The translations under genes were made by a program, and so were the position numbers. The notes beneath the pieces are model-generated. The model searched no databases. It saw only the letters and a list, made by a program, of their open reading frames with translations, and was not told where the DNA came from. DNA of 64,000 nucleotides, taken from contig CM041465.1 in NCBI GenBank assembly GCA_023213395.1, forward strand, positions 8,060,001 to 8,124,000, given 5' to 3'. The DNA comes from Cycas panzhihuaensis. Its lineage: Eukaryota; Cycadophyta. Below, piece after piece: positions 24,201 through 35,551 of this stretch. The stretch's first letter is position 1; every line of letters starts with the position of its first letter.

Positions 24201-25499
24201 TAAATATATGGTTCAAATAGAGAAGATAATTATTATGTAGGCTTCAATATTTTTTATTTTGAACCTTATTAGCTTAAGTGGCAACGTTAAGCTTTATTGG
24301 ACTCAGCCAAGTCATGGAGCCAGAAAGGTTTAGGCATAGAGATGGCTTAGATTGATAGTTTGATGGGGAGTCAAGAAAGGGTATCCATAATAGCATTGTC
24401 CTTGTCCTTTTTTTTACAAAATGGAAAGATAAAAAACCTATAGTTAATTGACCCATTTAGCTTGTTCTTTTGATAAAACTAGTTGATTAAGCAAGTGGCA
24501 AAGACTATGATGGTCAATCAAAATGGTAAACTTATAACTAAATAGATATTGGTGCCACTTGTTGATTGCATATAAGATGACTCTCATTTCATTTTGGTAA
24601 GTGAAAAGCCAACACTCATGGACCTTGAGTTTTCAACTTTCAAACACAATAAGGTGAAGGTTTTATATGAGGATAGCCCTAAGCCCACACCAGATGCATC
24701 ACATTCTAATTAGAATGGTTAAGAAAAGTTAGAGATGGTGAGAATAGGTGTCATGAATACTTTTAGGAGGTTGAATACATCCTCAATGCTTGTTAATCAT
24801 ATTGAGTACATTTATCAAGGGGATGGCTATGGATGCATAGTATTTAATACAGTGATGATAAAAACCTGCTAGGTCAAGAAAGACTCATAATTAGGTTAGA
24901 CTATTTAGGATGGGCCATTGGACAATAACTGATATTTTATCAAGGTCAACTTGTATTGTAGCCATAAAGATGATGTAGCCTAAGTATTGCAATTCAGTTT
25001 TTCCAAATTTACACTTTGACAACTTTGTATATAGTTGGTTTTGAGCTAGGACCTTAAGGGCAATTCCTAAATGTTAGAGGTATAGGGACATGGTAGTACT
25101 ATAAATTAATATGTCATTGAAGAAAATAATAATGTTTTGAAAGTATAGAGCCAAAATTTTATTCATTAAAGCTTAAAAAGTGGTCAGAGTATTGTATAGC
25201 TTAAATGACATAACCTAGAATTCAAACTAGCCATGATGAGTATGAAAAGCAATTTTGTGCCTATCTTTAGGGCTTATTAATATTTGATAATAGCTAGATT
25301 ATAAGTCAAATTTAAAAAATATTATAGTCCATAGATTTCATTTAGTATGCCATCAATGCAAGGGGTGGAAAATTTATTCTCTGTAGTTTGTTCTATTTGT
25401 TAAGCTTGTTATAGTCAACACAAAGGTAGAATGAACTGCCTCTTTTTTAGACTAGCACAATGGGAGCTACATAAGGGCTTTTGCTTAGTTGGATGATAT
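24201..25499 (-). pseudogene. Gypsy-2 reverse transcriptase and RNase H (broken)
   Basis: From 25499 the minus strand reads IIQLSKSPYVAPIVLV, a gypsy reverse transcriptase N-terminal block. The catalytic motif at about 25113-25124 reads FFNDILIYS, where the first Asp of the FxDD pair is Asn, so the polymerase is dead. RNase H and the integrase zinc region follow toward 24200 with many stops. Confidence 0.75.
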
Positions 25500-25831
25500 T
25501 GATAAAATATGGCAATTCTAAGATTAGCTCTGATTCTATCTTAAAATAAGATGATAGTTGCTTTAATACCATAAGATAAATGATGCAATACTAATAGAGA
25601 AATATAAACTCATAAGTATGTATAGTTAATGAATTTATCAACATGAATATCAAGTATATAAAGCATGCATTCACTAAGCATAAGTACCACCACAAGATAT
25701 ATACCAAGATGTATATGTGAAAAACCCATTGTGGAAAAAACCACTAGAGAAGGTAGAGTTAAGGACTCTACTTATGATCATAAGGCCTACAATTTTTTTT
25801 CTCTCTCCTTGCTCAAGTTCACTAGTGATGA

Positions 25832-25890
<59 letters not shown>

Positions 25891-26047
25891 GATCACTTCA
25901 TGAGTAGCCTATCAAATGTTATAAGCTTTTATGTCATCTAATAAAATGATAATATAGATATATATGCATCTTACATATCTTCATATATGTGAATAGTGGG
26001 AGGTGTATGTGTACAACAAATATATATTAAACATTAAATATTTAACA
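25500..26047 (-). repeat. LARD 3' LTR
   Basis: 548 bp, starts TGATAAAATATGG and ends TATTTAACA. It contains a (TA)24 run at about 25838-25886 that is much shorter in the partner LTR and accounts for most of the length difference. Confidence 0.88.
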
Positions 26048-28662
26048 TTCTCCCTTAATATTTAATGTTATCATCCCTTCATGTCAAGTCTTCAAGTCTT
26101 CAACCTATATAATGGAACCTGTAACCTGTAATTGTATCATATATCACTTGTAACCTATAAATAATCTTTAACTATATGCTTGTCTCTTATAAGCATTAAC
26201 CTATATAAAACTAACATATATGAAGTGTTTTTAACCTGTATGGCATTTTTCAATCAATATTAAGTTGGATTATCATCATTCCATTAACCATTCATTAAAT
26301 TAAGAATCAAGTAAAGTTTATTTGAATCCATATAAAATAATAACAATCTACCAAAATACATAGGTAACTAGTAGTTGTAATCACTAGTTCACTGGAAAAT
26401 CACTTTAAATACATGGTTTATCATCCTTCTAAATTAGTTGTAGGAATAACATAATTGAGTATGTTATGTCAAAGTAGCATTAGTTAGACTAAGTCAACAC
26501 CTAGATCACATATTGAATAATTAACTCTGATAACAAGTTGAACTACCTGGCTAAGGCAAATAAATTATAACAAGGTAAATTATACTCAACATCTAGCTAG
26601 ATAGCATTGGAAACTAATGTAGTATTCCAATTAATAGGTAGATTCTCTTCACCATAAAAAATATATTTCAATAACTAGGTGATATGTAATTTTAGTTAAG
26701 GGTTTGCCATCCATTAAGCCAAATGTGATGTTCTTAAGGGGAAAATGAATAACGAATATATCAAGGATATATTATGTCATAAATTCATCAAATGTTTCTC
26801 ACTTAATGAATCTTTCCAACTAAAATTAGCCTCAAAATATCATAAATGGGCCTAAAAATGCTTGATTTTAAACCAAACTTTATTTTTCATCTACCATTAC
26901 TCAAAAATAACTTAACCATCATGTTTAAAGTTATAGAAAACATTAAAATTGGCTGAAATTTTCCTAAAAATAGATATGGAATTCATCCTATATGAGGTTT
27001 GGAGCCTTTACATCAGTTTTACCCTTACTTTTCTCTATGTTATGTTGTTTGAAGCATATAGTATGACCACTCGTTTTGACCATCTCAAAGTTTACTTTCC
27101 AATATAACTAATGGCACATGATCTTGATATATGAGTGAAAAGTTATATAATAAAGCATGCTAATGACCCATGAAAAACTGTGAAATCCTTTAGAAAATGG
27201 AGATAGAATTAAAATATTATCAAATATCAAATAAGATTTTTAAAAAATCAAAAAAGGTTCCAAATCACTTTACTTTAATCTAGAGTTTACCCTCTTACTG
27301 CTTAGCCCTCAGTCACATGGGATATTTATATAAGCATTAGTTGACCTATTAGGGGGCTAGAAAATAGATCTCAAAATTCATGAAAAATGAATAAATTTTT
27401 AAAACCATACATAATTTTCTCTTGTGTCTCGATTGCTCTATAACTTCAAGTTTATAGCACTCTAATCAAATTTTAAACACTATTAATAACATGAAGATAT
27501 AATGGGGCTTCTTCATGGGCATTGCAAATAGTAAGATGTGACTAAGCATGTGGCAGTGGTCTAACCAGTGTGGGCTACATGCTAAGGTAGTTAGATCTAT
27601 ATATGTATCTAACCATGTGGGTGTTTCCATGGCTAAAATCTAAGAAAGAGTAATTATATCTCAGCACTTGTCATTGCAAGGGTGTTTTATCATACATCTT
27701 CCTAAACATGCTTATTCTTGATTACATATTTTGTAGACTCATCTCCTTCTTCAAGGGTATTTATTTTTATGGCTATATATTGGCATGGGATTCATGGGCA
27801 TACTTGGTGGGCATCAAGCGATGGCATGGGTGACTTCTTTAGATGACTATATATTGGGTAGTTTTCTAGGGGTGGCTAGCATAGGGTTTTGTTATAGTTG
27901 GGCTTCTATAAGTCTATCACCAGTTGCCTTAGACTTGTCAACCCTCTCACTTCTAGCAAGGTTAACCAAATGGAGGCATCTGCGAAGTATGGACCTATAA
28001 GTAAAGTCTATACCTTGCACATAGATAGTTAAGACATTATGAAAGCAGTTATTGCATTCGTTAAGAATAGTAACACCTATAGCTCAATTCCTCTATTTTA
28101 TTTTCATTAAACTAGGACATATGCAGTTGATTCAATTAGTAGCATACTGTCATCAGGGACAGTCAGTCTAATAGGCTGAGAGTTTTTCCAAATTCTAACC
28201 TTGTTCTATTAAAGTCTAGAGATCTGTCAGAGGAACAAGGTCATATTATATGGCTACTGTGGGTGTTCTCCCTTAGGGTTTCATACTTTCAGTTGAAATT
28301 ACCCCTCAATTTGCAACATATGTCAACAAGCAAAATATATTCAACCCCTATCTTCATTGTAATCCATGATTGAAGTAGATATCCAAGCAATCTAAAGATG
28401 GAATAATTTATAATATTTCTATTATATGTAACATCTTTTAAATTCAATAAATTTTAGCAAGTCATCTTTCATGCCTACATAATTTCTTCATGCCATCATC
28501 TTTAAGATTTGACATTTAATCATAATACACATATAAACATGTTCTCATATATTTTCCATATTCATCAATTTTTCATAATCACTTCTATATAAAATTCATG
28601 CCACTATAAAATTATTTCTCATGCCCCCATAAATAATTCATGCCATATACATTAAATTCATT

Positions 28663-28705
<43 letters not shown>

Positions 28706-29225
28706 GAATTATCCATATTAGCCAATGTAATAAAATTACCCTCACAAACATGTAATTTTCCATAATTGTTACATCAATAAATCAATATGCCACATACCTT
28801 TTATTGTGATATCAATACACATATATCATACTACTTAACTAAGAGTTATCACATATCTTTTTAGTGTTATTGCTAATTATTTGTACCTATCAACATACTA
28901 TTGTACAAACTTACTTCCACTAATGGCTTAATTGTTACATTCTAATGGACTATTTTAAGTACCTTCATGTTTCATGAATATAGTCACCTACATGTATAAA
29001 TGAATGTCCATAAAAAAAATCAACATATTAACATACCATAAGTATCTATTGTATTTTCTGTATGCAATTATGATTGGCTCTATCTGGCCCTATAATCCAC
29101 TGTATATATTACTAGCACATGCATACTTCTGGCTCAATAAACATACCTCACATTTAGCTTTTGTTATAAGCTCGACAAGCTAGTTGCTTCTATACAAGAA
29201 CTTAAAACCATAGACTCTGATACCA
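26048..29225 (-). other. LARD interior, non-coding
   Basis: 3.2 kb of AT-rich DNA. Only short open frames occur, such as a 71-codon plus ORF at 27785-28000 without a known domain. It contains a (CA)n(TA)n microsatellite at about 28663-28705. The polypurine tract is at the left edge and the primer-binding site at the right edge. Confidence 0.8.
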
Positions 29226-29738
29226 TTATAAAATATGGGAATACTAAGATTAATTTTAATTCCATGTTAAAATAATATAATAGTTACTTTGATGCCATAA
29301 GATAAATCATACAATAATAATGGAGAAATATGAACCCATGAATATATATACTTAATGAATTAATCAATATGAATATCAAGTATCGAACATATAAAGCATA
29401 CATTCACCAAGCATAAGCATCACCACAAGATAGATACTAAGATGTTATATAAAAAACCCATTGTGAAAAAAACTATTGGAGAATGTGGAGTTAGGACTTT
29501 GCTTATGATCATAAGGTTTAGATATTTCTCCTCTCTACTTTCTCAAGTTCACAATTGGTAAATATACATATATATTATGAGATCACCTCATGAGTAGCCT
29601 ATAAAATATTATGAACCTTTACATCATACAATAAAATAATAACATGGATATGTATACATATTACATGTCTTAATGTATGTGGATGGTGGGAGGTGTATGT
29701 GGATAATAAATATATATTAAATATTACATATTTTAATA
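29226..29738 (-). repeat. LARD 5' LTR
   Basis: 513-bp partner of 25500-26047, clearly diverged (well over 10% by eye with several indels). Its outer end is followed by GATAT. Confidence 0.85.
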
Positions 29739-29743
29739 GATAT

Positions 29744-30440
29744 TAATATCTATTAGTTCATAGGTATGTGTTCAATCTCATTCTTTTAGAAGTAACAATT
29801 CTGATATGGGCATGGGTTGATTGAATTGTAATGGATTTTAAAGTTGATGGTATAGTGAAATCTACAATCTGGAGGAGGGCCACTGGGTAAGAGGGAGAAA
29901 ACTTATTGGTATTTAGTGAGAATAGAGAGGATATTTGAGCTAACTTCAAATTTTGGTTGAATGTTATTAATGTGAACAATATATTTAAGGCTCCCATTGA
30001 GCTTCTTACTCATTTGCTTAGGAAAAATAAGTTTGTTAGATGGGGATTAGTTGCTAAAGAGTTTATAAATTTGACCATAGTGGTCTTTGAATAGGATGAA
30101 TAGGTTCTTGGGTAAGTTATTCATACTATAAGTTCCTAGTGTTTAAAGCCATTGGACTCCTGATATGGCATTAGATCCTCTAATGTATATAGCATAAAAT
30201 TCATACCCAAGTTGATAGGTGCCAATTTGGATTTGAAGGCTATGAATGATACTTGTATAATGGAGAGAATAGCGGCCAAGCAGAGAACAATTAATTCTTA
30301 TTTGTGGTTCAATATAAAGATTTAGTTATTGAGCTATGGCAATATTGATGAAGTTTAAGGAGGCACCACCATTGATTAAAATTGTTATGGGAGTTCTTCT
30401 TAAAACTCCCTCTTACACACAACAGATTGAGGTACATAGA
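29744..30440 (-). pseudogene. Gypsy-2 reverse transcriptase N-terminus and protease (broken)
   Basis: Adjacent to the LARD the minus strand reads KNEIEHIPMN, which leads into the reverse transcriptase block at 25499. Further upstream, near 30362-30420, it reads VLRRTPITILINGGASLNFI, the gypsy protease site with Asp changed to Asn (codon at 30371-30373). The same block in element T is intact, which shows the change directly. Confidence 0.75.
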
Positions 30441-31580
30441 AGAGGAAATGATAGAAAGGATTACTTTAGGTTTAGGGTCCAGAGGTGGGAAAGATTTCAT
30501 TATTGGTTCTTCTCCAAGTTCATCATTTGAATCAGAGTTAGGGCCAATGGTGAAGATAACTCATTTAACTTTATAGATGTGACCATGTCTAGGGAACCTC
30601 TTTTTTACACATCGTGAATAGAGATGGACTTCTCAGTGCTTATGTACCTTAAAAGAAAGGATTTGTATTTGTGTTGATGGTTGTTCTATGATAGGATATT
30701 CAATTGAATGGTTTACTACTTACTAAGGAGGTTCTTCTATTTATGTCCTTAGAGGTCAATAGGGTTTTGTAGGCCCTTGGCGAGTGAACCATGGCATGTC
30801 CCATTTAAGTTTAGAGTATGCTCTCTCTATTGAAAACTTAACTTAAATAGCTTTAACATGATTAATGGTATCCTGAATGCTAAGAGGCTAGTTGGTCTTC
30901 AGCCTCATCTAGATTCATTCTAAAAGACTAACTATGTAGATTTTGACTAATGCTTACTTATCTAGGTGTTGAGTGACCAAAGTCTAGATTGCTTGGAACT
31001 TGTCTATGTAGGCCTTGACTATCATTGTTTGTTAGAGTTGTATCAGTTGGATAAAGAATAATTGGTTCTAAGTCTCTTCATATTACTCAAAGAAACATTT
31101 ACAAAATTGATCCTACATTTGATTAGATGGGTACTCATAGGTCCACAACTTATACTAATGGTGGGATTTGCCTTCTAAGTTGATGGAAGTAAAAGTGAGC
31201 TAGTTGGCTACATACATAGGGTTGAGTACAAAGGAGTCCAACTTACTAACCCAACTACGATCTATGTCCTTATTGAGATCATAGTTAAAGACTCGTATAT
31301 TAATCTTATAATGGAGTGGACGTTAGCGTGTAACTTAGGGAGGTGGGTTTCTTCCCTAAGATGTTGCACTTTATGACATGCTAAATGAGTTGAAGTTTGC
31401 CATCGAGAGAAAGATGGAGAGGTGAGTGCTAATAGATGTGAACTATGAGATGAGATATGTTATCTGCTTAGTGAGGTTTACCAGTTCTAACATCATTATG
31501 GTTGAGTCATTCTACATATTTTCAATATGAGTTTTCAAAGTGCAGATGCATTCAACTTGAATTATTATAAAGGGCATCTT
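30441..31580 (-). pseudogene. Gypsy-2 Gag (broken, N-terminus at G3 junction)
   Basis: The minus strand matches the Gag of element T block by block: YEYPSNQM, then CFFE, then VKAYIDKFQAI and KIYIVSLLE. In T these are YEYPSHQT, CFFEQY, VEAYTDEFQALY and DIYVAGLQD. Stops are frequent. The reading runs out close to where T's Gag begins, at the G3 LTR border 31580/31581. Confidence 0.7.
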
Positions 31581-32402
31581 TGTTGACTTATAGATTTCAC
31601 ACCCCTTATGAGATCAATACGCTTGTCAAGGCAACACAGGTTGTAGTCTAGTTTAGGACACAGTCAACATAATCATCCACATAGATCACACAGATTTATT
31701 AACATTTCCACATGATTACAACACAGTGACACACAATAATACAAGGATCATCACATATTCCATATTCAATCTTTGCAAACACAGAGAATCCATAATTTCC
31801 ATGCAACTCTTCTTTTATTAAGCAATAAGTTTCTGTACACAAGGTACTAGAATGCATTCCTTATGCATTCTAGTCTCATACACTAATTCTATCACATGCG
31901 TACCCAGGAGGTACCCATCAATATACATGGCTTAGGCTGCTATCATATGTACTGGTCTTCGTACCAATGTATGTTGGAATACTTAGCTCTCACCCTAACC
32001 AAATGGTCCTTGTGAAGTCACTTAAATACACCTCCTTGGTGTCCTTTGGCTGAAGGGTTATGACTGTTTGTCATAACCATACCCTTTCAGTCTAAGCGTA
32101 CCTCTTCCTAACCATTGGTTAGTCTTCCTTAATTATTGTCTTAATCCATTTGTACGTCCGTACATACGTCTGATATCATCCCAGGCTTCCTTCTATCTAG
32201 TCTTGTCATGCATACCATCTCTATCTGCTTGCATTCTACTGGAGGTACGTATCTGTGTTGCGTACCTTTTCAAGTACGCACATGTCATATGTATATAGAA
32301 TGTTGATTTATTCTACTTTTTATTGTATGCGTACCCTTGTACAATCCGCACCTATACATCCAAGATTACCCAGTCCCTCTCTGGTTTTCTCATAGCCCAA
32401 CA
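31581..32402 (-). repeat. G3 3' LTR
   Basis: 822 bp, TGTTGACTTATAG to CATAGCCCAACA on the plus strand. It aligns along its length with 49260-50073 (same direction) and 56799-57617 (opposite direction). It contains TACGCAT-type motifs, a GGTTATGAC/GTCATAACC inverted repeat (32056-32078) and minus-strand TGTATTTAAG (near 32030), plus AATAAAAG near the R region. Confidence 0.88.
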
Positions 32403-32513
32403 TGTCATAATATGCTCCAATATCTATCCCAGGTCAACATGATGGATTTGAGCATCCTTTCTCAATAAAAATTTCAAAATTTTGGGGTATTCCTCCCCCT
32501 CCGTTTCTCAAGG

Positions 32514-33599
32514 CTACTCCCACAACCACTGTTCTGTTGACGTGGCCAAAATTTCCTCATTTATTTAGGTTAGTGTGGCAATTATTGCATCCTTTTCTTT
32601 AATTTTTTCATGAAGGGCTACTATCTCAGCCTTATACCCCTCTTCCATTTCTATAATCAACTGGATGATCTCGCCTGATTTACTTTCTGGTGGAGGTGGT
32701 GCTAATGTCTCTCCTGTCTCCATTACAGGTGGAAACTCTTCCTATTCTTCCAAAGAAGGTTCTATTTCTTTTGCCTCTGCTGGTTCCTCCTCATCTTTCT
32801 TTCTTTTGCTACTTTTCCTTATTGTTTATTTAGCCCAATGAGGAATGGGTGTCCTAAGGGTTTGTTGTAACCATTTAAGAACTTTACTCATTTGCTTTTG
32901 GACCCTCTTTTTCAATTCTTGATCTTATGTATTATCTAGAAATTTAGTCACCCACTGTTTAATTAGTGGTTCTTTTGGAGAAGTAGTTGTTTTTATTAAT
33001 TGTACATTTGGACATTGATAAAATAGAATGGCTAATAACAATGAAGGGTGAAGAAAAGGATGAGTCATTATTTCCTAAATTTGCTGCTACATGTTATCCT
33101 CTATGAATTCTAACCAATCCAATTTCTCTCTATCCCAGATTTTTAGTAGTACTGGCATCATTCCCCCTAGAATGTATGTGTATTTCCATTTTGATAAAAA
33201 CCTAAAATTAATGACTTTTGCTATCCATTACAATCTGACATCTTTTATATCTGCCACATGGATTCCTCCTAAAGTAAGTTGTGTATTTTCCTAATATAAT
33301 TCTTTTAACCAGAGCTCACAATCCACTTCTAATCTCCTGGTAGATGTGGTAACCTCCCCTTCATTTAAGAGTCCTGTTATCAAATGAACAATCTTCACAT
33401 CTAACTTAATTTTCCTCATATCCTTTTTTAATTCTATTAAGATACTTTCCATAATTTCTTAGTCATAATACATAGGGTTATAATATATGTACTCTCCCCA
33501 AGAAGCTTGCTTAATCTGGGCCTGAAATTGAGAAGGTAATGCTTCAAGATCTTTCCTTAATTTGGGCAGAAATGTCTCCTAACAACCTACTGTCCTCAT
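32514..33599 (-). pseudogene. G3 third ORF in envelope position (about 361 codons, broken)
   Basis: The minus-strand reading starts at an ATG at 33599-33597 and ends at a stop at 32516-32514 shared with the G4 copy. It lies between integrase and the 3' LTR. Recognisable segments are ETFLPKLRKDLEALPSQF, ASWGEYIYYNPMYYD, WIAKVINFRFLSKWKYTYI and THPFLHPSLLLAILFYQ. They are followed by a Lys/Glu-rich part and a heptad-like coiled coil with EMEEGYKAEIVALHEKIKEK. No signal peptide or membrane segment is visible, so it does not look like a classical envelope protein. About ten in-frame stops. Function unknown; a distant tie to the gypsy-associated 'putative plant transposon protein' family is possible but unverified. 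Confidence 0.7.
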
Positions 33600-33889
33600 G
33601 ATGGGCTATGGAATTCTAGAGAAAAAACTAAAATAACTAGGAAGTATAGATACGAACCCTACGTGTGTACCTTTTCTAGTATGGTCATTGTTTTCTAGAA
33701 GTATGCACTCCGATTTGAAGTTAGATATCACCCTTCTATCTCCTTGAATCACAAGGGTTTCCCTTGGCTACTTACTGTTGAGAATCTGAGCAAAATCGTC
33801 CTTGATTTCCTGTTACATATCGTGCGGGAATGCTTGCAAGTACATAATATATACTTTTGTCTTATTTGACCTTTTTCTTCTATGCATAC

Positions 33890-34200
33890 TTCGACTACAT
33901 ACTTTTTCAGGTACATATAGTGTAAACTGATTAACTTATCTATTTTTTTAACTGTACAAACCTGGTAGCATACTTTTCTGGTACGTATAGTATATTTTGG
34001 CATGTTTTATATAGTGCATACTAGGTAGCATACTTTTTTCATATGTATAATATAATTTGACTTGTTTTATACATTACGTACTTGCTAACATACTTTTCCC
34101 AGTATGTATAGTATATTTTGACTTATTTTACATAGTGCGTACTTGGTAGCATACTTTTTTGGTACGTATAATGTATTTTGCTAGTATGTATGTGAAAAAT
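33890..34200. repeat. Tandem repeats between G3 integrase and third ORF
   Basis: Roughly five diverged units of about 60 bp, each with GGTAGCATACTTTTCTGGTA followed by CGTATAGTGTATTTTG. The same array occurs in G4 at 51540-51810, so it belongs to the element. Confidence 0.88.
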
Positions 34201-34329
34201 TAGATTTCTTTAACAGAATTCTATCTTATCCTTGATTCTTTTTGTCATAATATCCTTTTTATTGATGATTCTTCTTATTGCTTATGTATATGATATGAAT
34301 TATGGTTGTTTTTTCTTTTTTTTTTCTTT

Positions 34330-35551
34330 TTTTTTTTTGTATGTTTGTTTCCATACCGAACTGGATCACATTCTGGTATCAAGGCAATTCGATTTGCCCC
34401 AACTTCATGCAACACGCTATGGTACAACCAATTGATCCAGCTGGTAGTCTAGTCTACTCGACGTATGGTTTTAGTCTTCTACCATTCACTTGGGTTGGTA
34501 GCAATGGCCCATAGATTTCCTATAGTTGCACAGATCCATTTTCGAAAACTTTTTCTGCGATGTAAAGTCCTAACCATCGCATCTTGAGCTTGCCGGGGTG
34601 CATTCTGAACTTGTTATCATAAAGCAACACCTGGTCACCTTCTTTGAATTATGGTTTGCATAGATGTCGATCATGCCATACTTTTTTCTGTCTCTTCTCT
34701 ATATTTTGTAACCATTTTGCCATGTATCTTTTTTTCTCTAGCTGCACCAATTCTTCTAATCTTTGTCATAAGGATTAGAAATCATCTAATCAACATTACA
34801 TGGCAGTTCTTAGGCTCGATATCTCAAACTCGATCGAAAGAATGGCTTCTATTCTGTAAATGAGCTAGAATGGAGTCTGTCTAATTGATATTTTATAGGT
34901 TGTTCTAAAGGTCCATAACACAGATGGTAGTTTCTCAACTTAATCAGATCTCCTTACATCACATATTTTCCTTAAGCAATTTTTAATTATTTTATTTAAA
35001 CGTTTTGCTTACCCATTTACCCTCAGGTAATATGGTGTAGATTTCTGGTGGCTTATCATAAAGGCCGATGTCAATATCTCTATGGTTTGATTGAGAAAAT
35101 AGGCTCCTTGATCATTTATAATCTCTAGAGGGTATCCAAAATATGTAATAATCACTTCGTACAGAAATCAAGCTATACTTTCCACATTTGCTTTCCTCAA
35201 GACTCTTGCTTCTACCCACATGGTCATATAATCAATTGCCACTAGGATATATCAATCTTTAGATTATCGAGCGGCTAGTTTAATCAGTCCAATGAAGTCG
35301 AGCCCCCATTTCTCAAATGGTGCTAGAGGTAGAATGGGATGTAGGGGTTGGAAATCTTATTGATTAGGTTTCCCAACCTGTTGATAATAGTCACATGCTT
35401 GAATCCACCCTCTTACATCCTCAAACATAGATGGCCACCAGAATATGGACATCAATATTTTCCTCCATGCTGCTAATTTTCCCATGCATCCCCCTGCTAC
35501 ACCTTCATGTGCTTGGGACATAATCTGACTGATCTCATGTGGCCAAACACA
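34330..35551 (-). pseudogene. G3 integrase (broken)
   Basis: The minus strand reads HEGVAGGCMGKLAAWRKIL and ACDYYQQVGKPN (zinc-binding region; one His reads Cys and one Cys reads Tyr). It then reads FEKWGLDFIGLIK (first catalytic Asp), EIINDQGAYFLNQT (second Asp) and the C-terminal KMRWLGLYIAEKVFENGSV and VNGRRLKPY. These phrases are typical of Tat/Athila-type integrases. The catalytic Glu region is worn (NGxAKRLNK). Numerous stops. Confidence 0.83.

Larger units (their letters stand above)
25500..29738 (-). mobile_element. LARD: full-length non-coding LTR element inserted in Gypsy-2
   Basis: Two LTRs (25500-26047 and 29226-29738) are flanked by a perfect TSD GATAT (25495-25499 and 29739-29743). 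A polypurine tract (minus-strand AAGGGAGAA beside 26047) and a primer site (minus-strand TGGTATCAGAGTC at 29213-29225) orient it on the minus strand. The 3.2-kb interior has no recognisable gag or pol. This is the definition of a large retrotransposon derivative, which would need proteins from another element. The host reverse transcriptase frame is recovered across the insertion, confirming the borders. Confidence 0.88.
22459..31580 (-). mobile_element. Gypsy-2, decayed chromovirus-type Ty3/gypsy element split by a LARD
   Basis: The minus-strand order is gag (31580-30441), protease, reverse transcriptase (interrupted at 29739/25499), RNase H, integrase, chromodomain, polypurine tract and 3' LTR (22833-22459). 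The reverse transcriptase frame reads across the two edges of the LARD insertion: N-terminal residues lie at 29744 onward and the next block begins at 25499, with the TSD GATAT on both sides. Right of 31580 G3 begins, and leader-like chromovirus DNA reappears at 48030-49259. The element is therefore probably much longer than this contiguous span. All domains carry stops. Confidence 0.82.

Noticed and set aside
32514-33599. Third ORF as a retroviral envelope protein
   Set aside because: Position fits, but I see no signal peptide, membrane anchor or cleavage site, so only 'envelope-position ORF' is claimed.
34232-34863. Overlapping plus-strand open frames near 34.2-34.9 kb
   Set aside because: Shadows of the minus-strand G3 integrase C-terminal part and its downstream T-rich spacer.
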